A stretch of DNA of 64,000 nt from Heterotrichella gracilis (taxonomy: Eukaryota > Sar > Xanthophyceae > Tribonematales > Xanthonemataceae). How positions within the stretch are numbered: the stretch's first letter is position 1; each line of letters begins with the position of its first letter. The position numbers and the translations under genes were made by a program. Below, piece by piece: positions 35,832 to 46,708 of the stretch. The notes beneath the pieces were generated by a model that worked only from the letters and a program-made list of their open reading frames with translations, had not been told where the DNA came from and made no database searches. The stretch spans positions 1-64,000 of the forward strand of contig JAULBX010007218.1 in the NCBI GenBank assembly GCA_032358255.1, written 5' to 3'.

Positions 35832-36731
35832 GTGGCATTGTCCCCAGTCAATCATCGAGTTGCGATGTGTGGGCCCAAGGGTCCACACTGTGGTCCACTG
35901 TTTAGGGTTTAGGGTGTGGGCCATACCGTATGGTACACCAAGCCAAGTAATGGGGAAACGCAGTCATTGTTAACTGGAATTAGTGCAAAAGAGTACTAGC
36001 TACGATTGCAGTACCGTACAATACTGGCAGGTGCATTTTGAAACGCTATTTTCCTCACTCAAGTGTACTGCGGCCGTTTGAAACGCTACTCTCCTCACTC
36101 AACTTCACTGCGTCGTTGCGAGCCATAACCGTGGTCTGCAGGACTGCCTCCCGCACTCAGGCTGCATCCGTCTACAATGTGGGAAGCAGTCCCTCAACCA
36201 ACGATTATGGCTGGCAACGCCCCAGTGAAGTTGAGTGGGGAGAGTAGCGTTTGCTTTGCAAAATGCACACCTCATGAGCTCTGATCAGAATAGCAGGAAA
36301 TCTGGATATTACACCATTTATGTCACATGTAGCGAGGCTTGCAAGCCATTTGGTCACAACGGGTGAGCAGTAACGGGGTTCAAATGATCTAGCTGAATCA
36401 ACATTGGGCATGTATTACATTTACTAAACAAAATACTTATGAACTAGGACTTGTTCAAATCTATTTGCATTCGTAAAACTCAGTCATTGACAAATGCCAG
36501 CTATATGGACATCTGTTTGACGCTTGATAGCAACCTATAGGTGCAAACCGTGTAGCAAAACAGTGATTATCCGATATATTATTAGGATACCTAATCCTGC
36601 GTTTACCTAAATCCCAGAGATTCAGTCTAGACGTTGCAAAAGAAGAGTCAAATGTTCAACTAATTTTGAAAAATCGAATATGGTACAACTGCGGTGGATT
36701 CCAACGCGATCGAGCAAATGTCGACATAGAT
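35832..36731. other. Convergent intergenic region
   Basis: Lies between the 3' ends of strumpellin (+) and the prolyl hydroxylase (-). It contains the 172-bp foldback described separately and an extra partial copy of its end at about 36039-36074 (GAAACGCTATTTTCCTCACTCAA). The rest is AT-richer with no supported gene. Confidence 0.5.
36081..36252. repeat. Near-complete 172-bp foldback (hairpin locus or MITE-like)
   Basis: The outer 30 bases AAACGCTACTCTCCTCACTC... (36081-36110) are the reverse complement of 36223-36252 with one mismatch. Complementarity continues inward with scattered mismatches: AGCCATAACCGTGG against the complement of ...AACGATTATGGCT, then GGACTGCCTCCC against the complement of GGGAAGCAGTCC. 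This leaves a loop of only about 10-15 bases near 36161-36173. Transcribed, it would form a stem of about 80 bp. This may be a microRNA-type precursor or a foldback MITE; target-site duplications are not evident. Confidence 0.75.
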
Positions 36732-39700
36732 CTAGAGCTGGTCATCCTCCAGCGACAGGTACCCAGCTGATAGCCTGTTTCTGGTCCTGCATGAGCTGTC
36801 CTCGGGTGCGCACACCTCGCAGCGGTTGCAGCTCTTGCGGCAGGTGCCCAGGCTGAAGTTGTCACCTACGGGGGAGGAAGAGGGGGAAAGGGATTGAGGT
36901 GCGGAAAACTGGGGTTGGAGATCGAGAATGGCGATGAATTGCCTGTGCCCTGGGTTGTGTGGGTGTGGGTGTGGGTGGGGGTGTCGACACCCCCTCCTGA
37001 TCAGAGGTAGGGCAAGGGAGGTGTTGAGTGCGTGAGCGGATTGAATGCGGCATTGCGGATTAGGTTGGCAATTGGATATGGGGGTGAAATTCCTGTTTAT
37101 GCATTGGATCCAATTCCATTTTGGGAAGCTAATGGGATTCCCGATCAGTCACATCTCCCATCTCAACTCCCATCCAAATCCCTATAGGGTTGAAATATCC
37201 AAAACCCTACCCAAAACCCTATCTAATACCCTAGGGTAGGCTACTTGGCTACTCACCCGTCATAAACTGCTCGTTGTGCACGCACTCCCCCTTGTCTGCC
37301 CACTCAGGACACTTGTCGTCCAAATCCTCACAATCCTCGGGCAGGTGGCCCGCAAGCTCATCGGCGATGGGTGCGCCAAAGGTCTCTGGCCGGAATGGCG
37401 TGGTGTGAATCCACTTGATGCCCACCCACTTGGTGCCCTTGAGGATGGGGCATGCTGTGTGCATGGCGTGCATGTCGTGGCTGCCGTCGGGGGTGAGCGA
37501 GTAGAACACCAGGGCCATGCCTGCGGGGAGATTTGGTTTTTTTAAGCAAATTCTTCTGCAGTTTGTTTCATGAATTACAGAAAAAAGAAATGCTGCTGGA
37601 TTGCTTTGCCAAAATGTGCAGGAATGAACTCGTGGCACGTCCTTTGCGTAAACACAAGTACGAAACCTAGGTTGCTGGATCACTGGATCACGGTATGCAG
37701 ATGCTACGTAGCCACCTACCCTTCTTAGGCTTTGCCGCCACATGGCCATACGCGCACTCCGACAGCCCCGACCCGTATTGCTCCCCTAGCTGCGGGTTGA
37801 TCCACTCGCTGCCGTCTGGGAAGGCAGTCTCCCCCCCCTCCTCCACATCGTTGAGGTACATGAGCACCGTGGCCAGGCGGGGTGAGTCAGCATCCAGGCT
37901 GTCCATGTGCTTGCCGTACTTCTGGAAGTAGCCGTAGCGCAGCACCTGGGGGAAGGGGTAGGAGTTGGCTACAGTCGCGCTGATTGCGGGATTGCAAATT
38001 GCAGTGCAGTGCATTGGCGCAGGCGATACATACGACCCTTCGAGTCACGCCGATTGTGGCATTGCTGTGCGCATTGGCGCAGGGCAACGCATACAACCCT
38101 AGCCTAGGGTTTTCCAGCACTGGCCCCTGCCATCTGATTTGTTGGGTTGAGGTCAGCGCCCTCCTCTGCCCCTAGGGTGAAGATCAAGGGTCCCCCACCT
38201 GCAAGTCCTCCTGGTGCGTGGCATTTAGGTGCACCCATGGAGCCACCCACTCCTTGTTCTCATGATCGTGGGATCCATGCATGTTTCTTGGTCGTAAGCC
38301 CCACACCCTAATCCTAAACCCGTATCCCTACCTGCATGTCCTCCTGGTGCGTGGCATTGAGGTGCACCCACGAGGCCACCCGCTCCTCGATCTCTGAGAT
38401 GGTGCTGTCGTGCTGGCGCCCCAGGAAGGTACCGTAGCTGGTGCGGTAGTTGTCAACCACACTCTGCCCGTGCTCACCCACAACAGTGGACCGCTTCATC
38501 TGCGGGTGGGTAGTGGGGGTACTACTGTGAGCGCGTGGTGTGGTTGGACTTGTGCTGCTGTCTTGTGCTTGCCAAGTCATGAGGTGAATCCATGGAGGCT
38601 ACTCTTGAGGTTGTCGGCGTGGCATTGGGGTGAAATGGTCATTGCATTGAACACGGCAGCTGATACAAGGGGAAATTGTGTGCATATAGGTGGTGCACTC
38701 AAGTCCCCTGCCTGGAGAGCGGAAACGCAGGCACTTAACATGAAGGCTGTAAACCAAAACCAGTGGGGATGGAATAGGACTTCGGCCCTGAACCCTAAAC
38801 CATTTGCCAAAACTGCACAATGTGTCATTTCCTCACCCTTGGCTTCGCAGTCTCGATGATGTGGTCGCATTCCTCATCTGACAAGAAATTGTGGTACAGG
38901 TAGACCCGCGGCTTGTAGGACACCAGCTCCACCCACCGCTCCTTGTCGCCCAACCCTCGTTCTGTGCCATAGTTCGGCTTGTCTGCCAAATACCCGCTCT
39001 GCGACAACCCAACAGCAAGTGAGGGTCGGCATGTGTGTCGGGTTGGAATTGAGGTGGCGCAGTTTGGGTTTGGAGGCAGTGGGATGTGGTGTTGCTTCCT
39101 GCTTTGGTGTGCAACGTGCAAGCCTTGAAGTATACTGTGATTGATATTGAATGTTACGCGCAGAATTTGTATTGCAAGACAACTATGAAGTTGCCACTTG
39201 CTGCACGCATGCAAGGGTGTAGTCCTGAGCTGTAGCGGGTCACAAGGCTCACCAGTCGTTTTTGTATGTCCACAGTCTTCTTGGTCTTGATAGTAGGCGC
39301 GCCATTGAGCTTGTCAGTGTCTGAGAAGTCTATGTGGGCGCCTGCAGGGGAACCCCAAACAAGGATTTCAGCACCAACCAATTAGCCAAGTGAAGGAACC
39401 CCTCACCTCCCAAGACCGCCATATGACAGGGGTTGGTGCAGGAAGTACTCTATCTGTGAAGGTATGCCTTTAAATTTTATTCAGCACTTCAGTTTCAGCC
39501 TGTGGTGTTCTAGCCAATTAAGCGGCCAAGACAGTAAGTGCAGTGAGGTACGGCTGCGATATTGAAGATGTTGACCAAGGTGGGTTGGCTACGGGCTGCG
39601 CTTCAAAGTTATACATATACTTGCAGGTCCCAAATGAGAGTTCGACTGAATTTCCCCTAACAGTAGGCTAAGCACCAGGACAAGGCAGGCACACACCACG

Positions 39701-39785
39701 TTGGAGGCAAGTACCCACACAACCCACCGAGAGTCGCTGCCACGTGCACAGCCAGCAACAATACTGCAAGCTGAAATCGCCTCAT
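36732..39785 (-). CDS. Prolyl 4-hydroxylase with C-terminal ShKT module
   Basis: Seven exons with good splice sites (39.71-39.79, 39.25-39.34, 38.84-39.0, about 38335-38500, 37720-37945, 37259-37520 and 36732-36865). An N-terminal hydrophobic signal ([20 protein letters not shown]) targets the ER lumen. The catalytic 2-oxoglutarate/Fe(II) dioxygenase fold follows: [67 protein letters not shown] with the H-x-D iron ligands, and [19 protein letters not shown]. The distal ligand region is [20 protein letters not shown], with His and the 2-OG-binding Lys. The tail [17 protein letters not shown]...[13 protein letters not shown] is an ShKT domain, common in algal and plant P4Hs. It hydroxylates prolines in Hyp-rich glycoproteins (family knowledge). 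An in-frame ATG at 39812 ([11 protein letters not shown]) is an alternative start. Confidence 0.92.
38200..38405. repeat. Exon/donor copy in P4H intron
   Basis: About 38199-38260 (CCTGCAAGTCCTCCTGGTGC, then GTGGCATTTAGGTGCACCCATGGAGCCACCCACTCC) repeats 38334-38395 (CCTGCATGTCCTCCTGGTGC, then GTGGCATTGAGGTGCACCCACGAGGCCACCCGCTCC). The second is the coding exon ([17 protein letters not shown]) and the first lies within the following intron, 135 bp away, with its donor complement (ACCTGC) kept. Confidence 0.85.
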
Positions 39786-40829
39786 ATCTGATGTGTGCTT
39801 TGCCATAAGAGGTGGCGCGTCAATTGGGTTCAGGGCCCTGATCGGCTGGGGGCCAGCTGGGTCCGCGCGCCTCAAGTAATGGGGGGGGCAACGCAGCCCA
39901 ATTTGCCAAACCTACACCCGCGGAATAGGGCTGGGTGCTAAATAAGGCCTGGAAAATGTCTGTATGGACGTTGCCCAAGTCTGGTCGTCAGGTTGCTGAA
40001 AGGGGTTGCCAACGCAGGTGTGCACCGCATGCGGGAGGCATGTATGGCTAATTCAACAAGGCAGCAGAGTCAACAGCGAGAATGCGCGTGATGCTGGTGG
40101 GTAGTAGATGCTTCCGCGGGCACAGTCAGTAAGGACGCCTAGCGTGGTGGTCTTCTAAAGTAGGTCAAGTTGCCTGACGATGCGACGTAGCCTCGCGGAT
40201 CCCAGTGACGTCGCCCGCTATCAAGGGGTACATGCAAAGGTGATGCAGCTGTAACGGGGCGCGCTTCCCCATCAGGGTTGATCAGGGGTAGTAGATTAAT
40301 TGGCCGACATCGGGATGAATCCAAATGTTTTGAATTGTGATAATGACAGCAAATGACAGACCAGGCTTCATGCATGCACAACCCTTTGTTCAATGCAAAG
40401 AGGTCTTGTCTATCTGCTATCCGACACTGCTTGGTGCTTATGCGACGCAAAGGCCCGCTCGTTCTCGTGAATACACATTCACGCTCCCGTATCCTATCGT
40501 GCAGTGTACCCAATTGGGCGACTACAAGACGAAAAACACACCACCGCTTGCGTGATAGTTGCTGAACGCGACTACAGCGCTAAACGTTTAACGGGTTAAG
40601 ACTTTCGTTGACTTTGCAGCCATCTAAAGCACGGTGGGTTATTGCAGCAAACATGATAGTCTCACAACACCAAGGATGACCCTGGATGGCTCCAATACGC
40701 CACTACTCCCTCAGCCACAGACCCTCCCTACTGTCCTTGGACAACATACTGCAGTAGCCTCCACCTGGCGATGAATATGCCCAGCCATGCGTTGCAACGT
40801 GACCAAGGCATCGGCTCCTAGGCAGCCTC
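39786..40829. other. Divergent intergenic region of P4H and TRAIP
   Basis: About 1 kb between two divergent starts, so it should hold both promoters. No convincing TATA box or gene. Frames here are short and mutually overlapping. Confidence 0.45.
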
Positions 40830-43800
40830 ATGGGTGGGGGGTACTGTGCAATATGCCTCACGGGGGACGAAGACGACCGACCCTGGACGGCAATCACGTC
40901 CTGTGGGCACGTCTTCCATGCAGAATGTCTCAACATGAGCTTGTGCCATAAGAAGAAATGCCCCAACTGCAGGGTACGTGCTCATATGCATGCATATGCA
41001 TCTGTCAGTGTATGACACAAGCAGTTCAGTAAGTACAGCCAGTCTTAATAATCAGCTCCATACTGGCACTCCTTTGATTATTTGTCAGTCTGACATCGTG
41101 TACCTCTGTAATGATACATATATGTATGTATCGACATATTTGCTCACTGTGTAAGCAAGTTGCTTCCCTTTCCCTGAACCCACTTGGTTTGGCAGGTCAA
41201 TGTCAAGTCGCAACTCAAGCTATTCTTGCAAAGGAAGCCTGCAGATGGTGGTGCAGCTCCCTCCCCCTCTGACAGCGTCCCTCGGAGGACATACGAAGCG
41301 CAGAAGGAACAGGTAAAACAAGGTTTAGGGTTTGAGTTCAGTGTCCGCAGTGCATGGCAGGGCACTTTGGCTCTCCACATTCAGAGGGTGTGAAGCAAGC
41401 CATTGAGCATTTGTTTTCTAAATTTGTTTTTTTAATTATTAATTTTGGTATAGTGAAACAGATGGCTCTGGGAGCTTTTGCACGGTGGTGTCATGAGAGT
41501 GGGCATATGGTCGTGGATGCGAAACCAGTGCCCATAATACCTTGCCCAAGAGCGCACCCCGCAACGCGCCTGGAAAAGATCAGGCTGCGTACTTGCTTTT
41601 TAATTTCATTAGCCCAGCATGGTTGTAGTTCCAGCAGAACAGCCTGATACAACCTCATTTAACTGAGACTTTAAACCCTAAACCCTAACAACTGGCAGCC
41701 AGGACTTACACATGCTTGCTGTTCAGGCTGATCGACTCAAGGTGCAGCTGGATGCAGCCGAGGCTCAAGTAGAGGCACAGGCAGTAGACAACAGCTCACT
41801 GTGCACGCGCATCGAGCAACTCGAGAAACAGTGAGTGCAGGCTGCTACCCTACACAACCCTCACCACACCCACACCCACACAACCCACAGAGCCAATGCA
41901 ACCCACGGCAGTCCATCCCAGCACAGTGCAGGCATCGACCCATGGGGGATCCATTCATTGCCAGCACTAGCGATTTGTGTTGGACAGGCTTGCATGGCGT
42001 GTGGGCACCGTCAATGTATGCATCCATCCGGGCGCACGCATGTAACTTTACCAGTATTGTATTGATTGGCAGCAATATCACAAACCCTAAATCCTAAACC
42101 CTATCCGCAGGTTGTCTGATGTGCGAGCCGCCAAGCACTCTTTGAAGCGCGAGGCCGCTGCCGCCAAGGCTGAGGCAGAGCAGCTTGGCAAGGATATGCG
42201 CAAGCTCAGGGCGCAGCTGGTGGAGGAGACAAACCAGAACGTGAGTAGGATTCTAGGGTTTTATGGTTTAGGGTTTCTTGGAACGGCAAATTGCGTTGGT
42301 TTACGCAGTCCAGCGGTGCCGCCAGGTGTACGTACTGATTACAATTTTAATGCTACCTGCTGTGCAAGATTTAGGCGCAGGTGGTGGAGGTGGTTAAATC
42401 AAAATGTGAGTAGGGTCTAGGAACTCAGCGTTAGGTGAACCTCTCAGCTGGTGGAGGGTAGCAACCAGTATGTAGGCTCATGCATAACGCAGTCTAGTTG
42501 AGCACCGTGGGGGTGCCACTATCGATGACGAATTGCAATTCGACAAGGACGCACTCCGTCTTACCCTGAGCCCTTAGGACCCTTTCGTGCCTCGCAGGTT
42601 GTTGACCGGGGACGGCTGCAGCTCCAGATCGCCACGCTGAAGAGCGAGTGCCAGGGCCTCAAGGTGCAGGTGGACAGGAGCCTCAACGGGGCGGAGCTGG
42701 CGGAGCTGGCAGAACTAGGGGTAGGGCTGAAGCTAGGGTTTATTGCTACGCTTTGATGGGAAGAGCATGTGGACAGGGGGTTCAACGGGGCGCACCTGGC
42801 ATAAGTGGGGGCTGGGTTGGGTTAGGATTTCCCCCTCGCCAGTGCAGGGCACATGGACATCATCATGACAAATGGGTAAAAGCCAACCTTCCACCATGGC
42901 TGACCCCATTGTACCCAATCCCCAGGCCCGCGACCAGCAGTTCCTAGTGCATGGCCTGGCGCAGCGCAACCTTGAGTACCGGCAGCTGGGCAACCGCCTG
43001 TACCTGGCTGAGACCGAGGCCAGGAGGGAGCGCGAGAGGGCGGACAAAGCAGGGGAGGAACTGAAGCAGGCGCAGCGCAGGCTGGCAGAGGTGGAGGTGG
43101 GTGAGGGGTTGTTATAAGGGGATGAAAGTAAGATAGTAACAATATGCTAATCTGGCATACTGCTGGAACGCATGTACAGAAAGTGAAGGACAAAACTGGA
43201 CGTACTGTACAAGGGAATATACGTTTAGATACTCGGGAAAATTTTGCCCATGCCTGCCCATGCATTGATAAAGAGAACTTTATTACATCCCCCCTGTCCT
43301 ACCTCTTGTGTGTGCTTTTTCCCGCAGGCCACGTGTGCCCATCTGCAGCGCCAGGTGTCGTCTGAGGGGGGTGCGCAGCCAAGGGGAGGGGGGGGCATGG
43401 GCCCGGGCAAGGGGAGGACGCTACCGCCAGGGAGGGGAGGCGTGCTGGGGATGTCGGATGAGGAGGATGACGAAATGGTAATGATTGCACAACCGACCAC
43501 ACACAAAATAATGTAGCTAGTAATAATTACATGACTAATCGCTGGTAAATTGAAAGACCCAGTCTGTTCATCACATTGCATGTAGGCAGTGACTTTTATC
43601 ATATATTGTATTTTATATGGTAGTTGATCAAAATGATTTATCATCAATGCCATTTGCCACCCGTACAGGTCATCCGCCCCAGATCAGTGGTACCCACCCC
43701 GGGGACGGCACACCCGCTACCGGGGACCAGCAACAAGGGCGGCGTCAACAAGGAAAACCTCGCCCCACTCCCCCATCGACCCCGCCCCACCGGGGCCGCC

Positions 43801-45770
43801 ACAGCCCCCGCCAAGCGCCCCCACCCCTCCTCCAATGCTGGAATTGCCGGGGTGGGAGGGGCACATTTCCAAGATTCTGTTGGAGGCACCCCCTGGTTGG
43901 ATGGCGCAGGGGCAAATGTCTTTGTTAACAGCGAGGATGCGGGGCTTTTGATTGGGAGCGATGATGCCACGATCGAGTTCGATGACCCAATGATCGAGAG
44001 CGATCGACCGCGACGCATGGATGCGATCGGTGGCGGTCCCCCGCCCACCCACCCACCTGGGAACCCCTTTGCCAAGCGGCACAAGGGGGAGGAAATGGGT
44101 GGTGGAGATGGGGAAGGGGATGTTGCTGACCTGCTGCTATTGGCTGCTGAGGCGGGTCTGCCAGGTGGCGATCCGGGGGGTAGTCAAGCTGCAAACACGC
44201 CACGTGTGAGCCAGAATGAGGCTTCCCAGCCCAGCTCCCAGCATCTGCAGGGCATACATTGGACTGGTCAGCACCAGGTAAAGCGTCTCCACCCCCTATT
44301 GGGCGGTTAAGAACGTGGGTACCCAATATGGCTGCACGCATGTACCTTGTTTCCTAAACGGGTATATACATTCCAGCCATGTGGCTCCATCGTAGATTGT
44401 CATGTGGCCGTTCTGCGGCCCCTCCTGCATGTGTATTGCCATGTGTGGCATGTGCCCCACTTGTCTCCTCATTTAGCCGTGCATTGGCCTTCGTCTTGGA
44501 TTACTCCCTTCCCTACTTACAGGACTGCCTCTTGGACTTGCTCAATAGTAACTCACCCTCCTTGTGTGTGGTGCGCAGGCTGGGGTGGCGCCAGGTGGCA
44601 GGGCGTGGGGACAGGGGCAAGGCACGGGAGGCAGCCAGGGGGGTTCGCAGGCATCCCAGGGTGCGGGCGCTGCTGGTAGGTAGCAAGGAATGGGGGAGGA
44701 GATAGCGCAGACCAACGTGCCTGGGGAGGCTATTGATTGCACATTGATTTGGGGGGGGGTCATGGGGCAAACAGACTCGCTGTGGGGAAAGGGATGCCAA
44801 ATTTAGTGAGTATCACTGCTGGCTGGCCCTGGTCGGTAATTAGACCCTCCTAAGTCAATCTTTCCCAAGAGTTTTCTGCTCTCCAGGGTGTTTCACATGG
44901 CTAAATGTAGGGCTTCTTTGTGGCGTGCAGCCCCTGCCTGGACAAGTTCCGCCACTGCCCGATCCGCTGCGGCGCAGCAGCCCTCCTTCATGCGGCGCCA
45001 GGGGGGCGGAGAATCAAGCCAGGGGGAGTACATTAAGCAGGGCGCGGACGGCAGGGGGGGCCGCATGACGGTGCTCAACCCTGGGTGGGGACAGGGGCTG
45101 GTCACTGCAGCACTGGTAAGCGGGGTTGGTGGTGTGGGGATTGCACATTATGGATGTTACGTGGGGACTGCTTGCAGGGACGTTGCACCGCACCCTAAAC
45201 CCTGCCCGGGAATCATCCACAAACCTGGCCATGGTAATTGATGGCAGTTGCCATCCTGCTTGACCATGTGTGCATGCACATCCTTGGCAGCTGATATCCC
45301 CCACCCTTCTCACTCAAATTCGCCCTCCACCCTGTCCCCCTCTCCACTCCCCCCACCTCACCACCCCCCACCATGTGCCTGCAGCCCACCCAGAGCCTGA
45401 GCACCCATCATGAAGTTTGAATTACAGCATCTTAGCCATGTTAACCCCCGAGTCATCCCATACCCTGCACTGTGAGCCACCATGACCATGGTGGATGATA
45501 ACAGTACTCACCCTACACTCGTCCTGCTCTTCATGCATTGCACAACCCTGCTAACCCCCTCACCTCACCAGCCCCACCTCGCCACCCCTGTGCCTGCAGC
45601 CCACACAGAGCCTCAGCACCCAGGTCCGGCACAGGGCGGCGGCAGCGGCGGGGGGTGGGGTCAAGGGGTGGGGACCGGGGCGGCCGCACAAGGGGGCAGG
45701 TGGTGGGGCCCAAGGGGGGGGCAAGACAGTCACTATGAAGCACTTCTTTTCTGCGGCGCCCAAGAAATGA
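40830..45770 (+). CDS. TRAIP: TRAIP-type RING E3 ligase with C-terminal PIP-like motif
   Basis: ATG at 40830 opens a RING-H2 finger: CAICLTGDEDDRPW, CGHVFHAECLNMS, KKKCPNCRV (C-x2-C...C-x-H-x2-H...C-x2-C). Exons at 40830-40973, 41196-41312, about 41.73-41.83, 42.11-42.24, 42.6-42.72, 42.93-43.1 and 43.33-43.48 encode a long coiled coil (ADRLKVQLDAAEAQVEAQ, KREAAAAKAEAEQLGKDM, NRLYLAETEARRERERADKA). Then come an acidic/Pro-rich region (SDEEDDEMVI), low-complexity exons, a YIKQGADGRGGRMTVLN block shared with plant TRAIP-like proteins, and the end KTVTMKHFFSAAPKK. The last fits the PIP-box pattern (Met, then Phe-Phe) with Thr in place of Gln. TRAIP ubiquitinates the CMG helicase at stalled or converging forks and binds PCNA through such a tail. 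Phases of the last three exons (44.58, 44.93, 45.6 kb) were checked and agree. Confidence 0.85.
45371..45640. repeat. Acceptor plus last-exon start of TRAIP copied upstream
   Basis: About 45371-45402 (ATGTGCCTGCAGCCCACCC, then AGAGCCTGAGCACCCA) repeats 45589-45620 (CTGTGCCTGCAGCCCACAC, then AGAGCCTCAGCACCCA). The preceding C/A-rich tract is also similar. The upstream copy runs into a stop after a few codons, so use of its acceptor would remove the PIP-like tail. Confidence 0.75.
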
Positions 45771-46708
45771 GCCTGGTGGGGGCCCTTTTCTGAGGTGGTG
45801 TGCACCCAAATTTTGAGCCCATTTCTGAGCTAGGTCAGCCCGATTTTTTTTCACGCATTTGTCATTGGGACAGCACTGCACTTGATGGAAGGTTGGCGGT
45901 TGGTTATGGTTTTGGGTCCCAGTGGGCATCCATTGCGACAACTTGTCTCCTCCAATGCTACATGAATCGTTAGTTTAGTTTACGGTTGGTCGTTCGGTCT
46001 GGGACTAGTTTGCTTCGAGCTGAAATGTGCTCCATGAATTCATCAACCCTGACGGGTACAGCTCAGCACAGTGGTGGCCTCTCCTCGTGTATCGTTACAC
46101 TGATGCATGATGGTGGCACTGCACCGCAAGCGCATGCCTTGCTACTGTAAGGTTTTCTTTCAAATCGGGAAACATATTGATAATATGTTGCATCCCATAG
46201 CAACCCAGCTCCTCCAATTCAAACCAATCACAGATGAATCAGAGCTTGGAACCTAACCGCTGCTGATCTCAAGAGCTGTAACCGATTCCTGCTGATCACA
46301 AAGTCTGAACCAACCGCCACAGACTGCCGAGGCTCTGCAGCTGCAGCTGTGTTGAACCGTCACCCCTCACCCCACTGGCTCCGCCCATGCCAACATGGGC
46401 AGCCTTGACCCCCTCACAATTTGAACCAATCAATGCTGAACCAGCCTGAATCAACCCCTGCAGACTGTCTGACCTGTATTCACTGCCCACCGCAGTCACC
46501 CCCTCCCCTCCAACCCCTCCAAACCCCCAGGGCCCTGGCAAGCATGGGCTCCAGCGCACCCTGCAGCTCCCCAAACTCAACCCAATGACAGCGGATCCAG
46601 GTACCTTGCATTCCAGATCCAACAGCCTGCATCCTCCACACCCTCCGCTCCCCCCTCGGTGTGTAGTGTTCAGGCCCTTTCGCCACTGTTTGATACACCC
46701 CATCCCCC
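45771..46708. other. Convergent intergenic region with UTP15 terminal-exon copy
   Basis: Between the 3' ends of TRAIP (+) and UTP15 (-). 46529-46575 (CCAGGGCCCTGGCAAGCATGG, ...GCTCCAGCGCACCCTGCAGCTCCCC) is a diverged copy of the UTP15 last exon at about 46722-46770 (CAAGCGCCCCCGCCAACATGG, ...GCTCCAGCGCCCCCTGCAGCTCCCC). Several 'GAACCAATCA/GAACCAACCG' words repeat at about 46218-46450. No gene supported. Confidence 0.5.
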
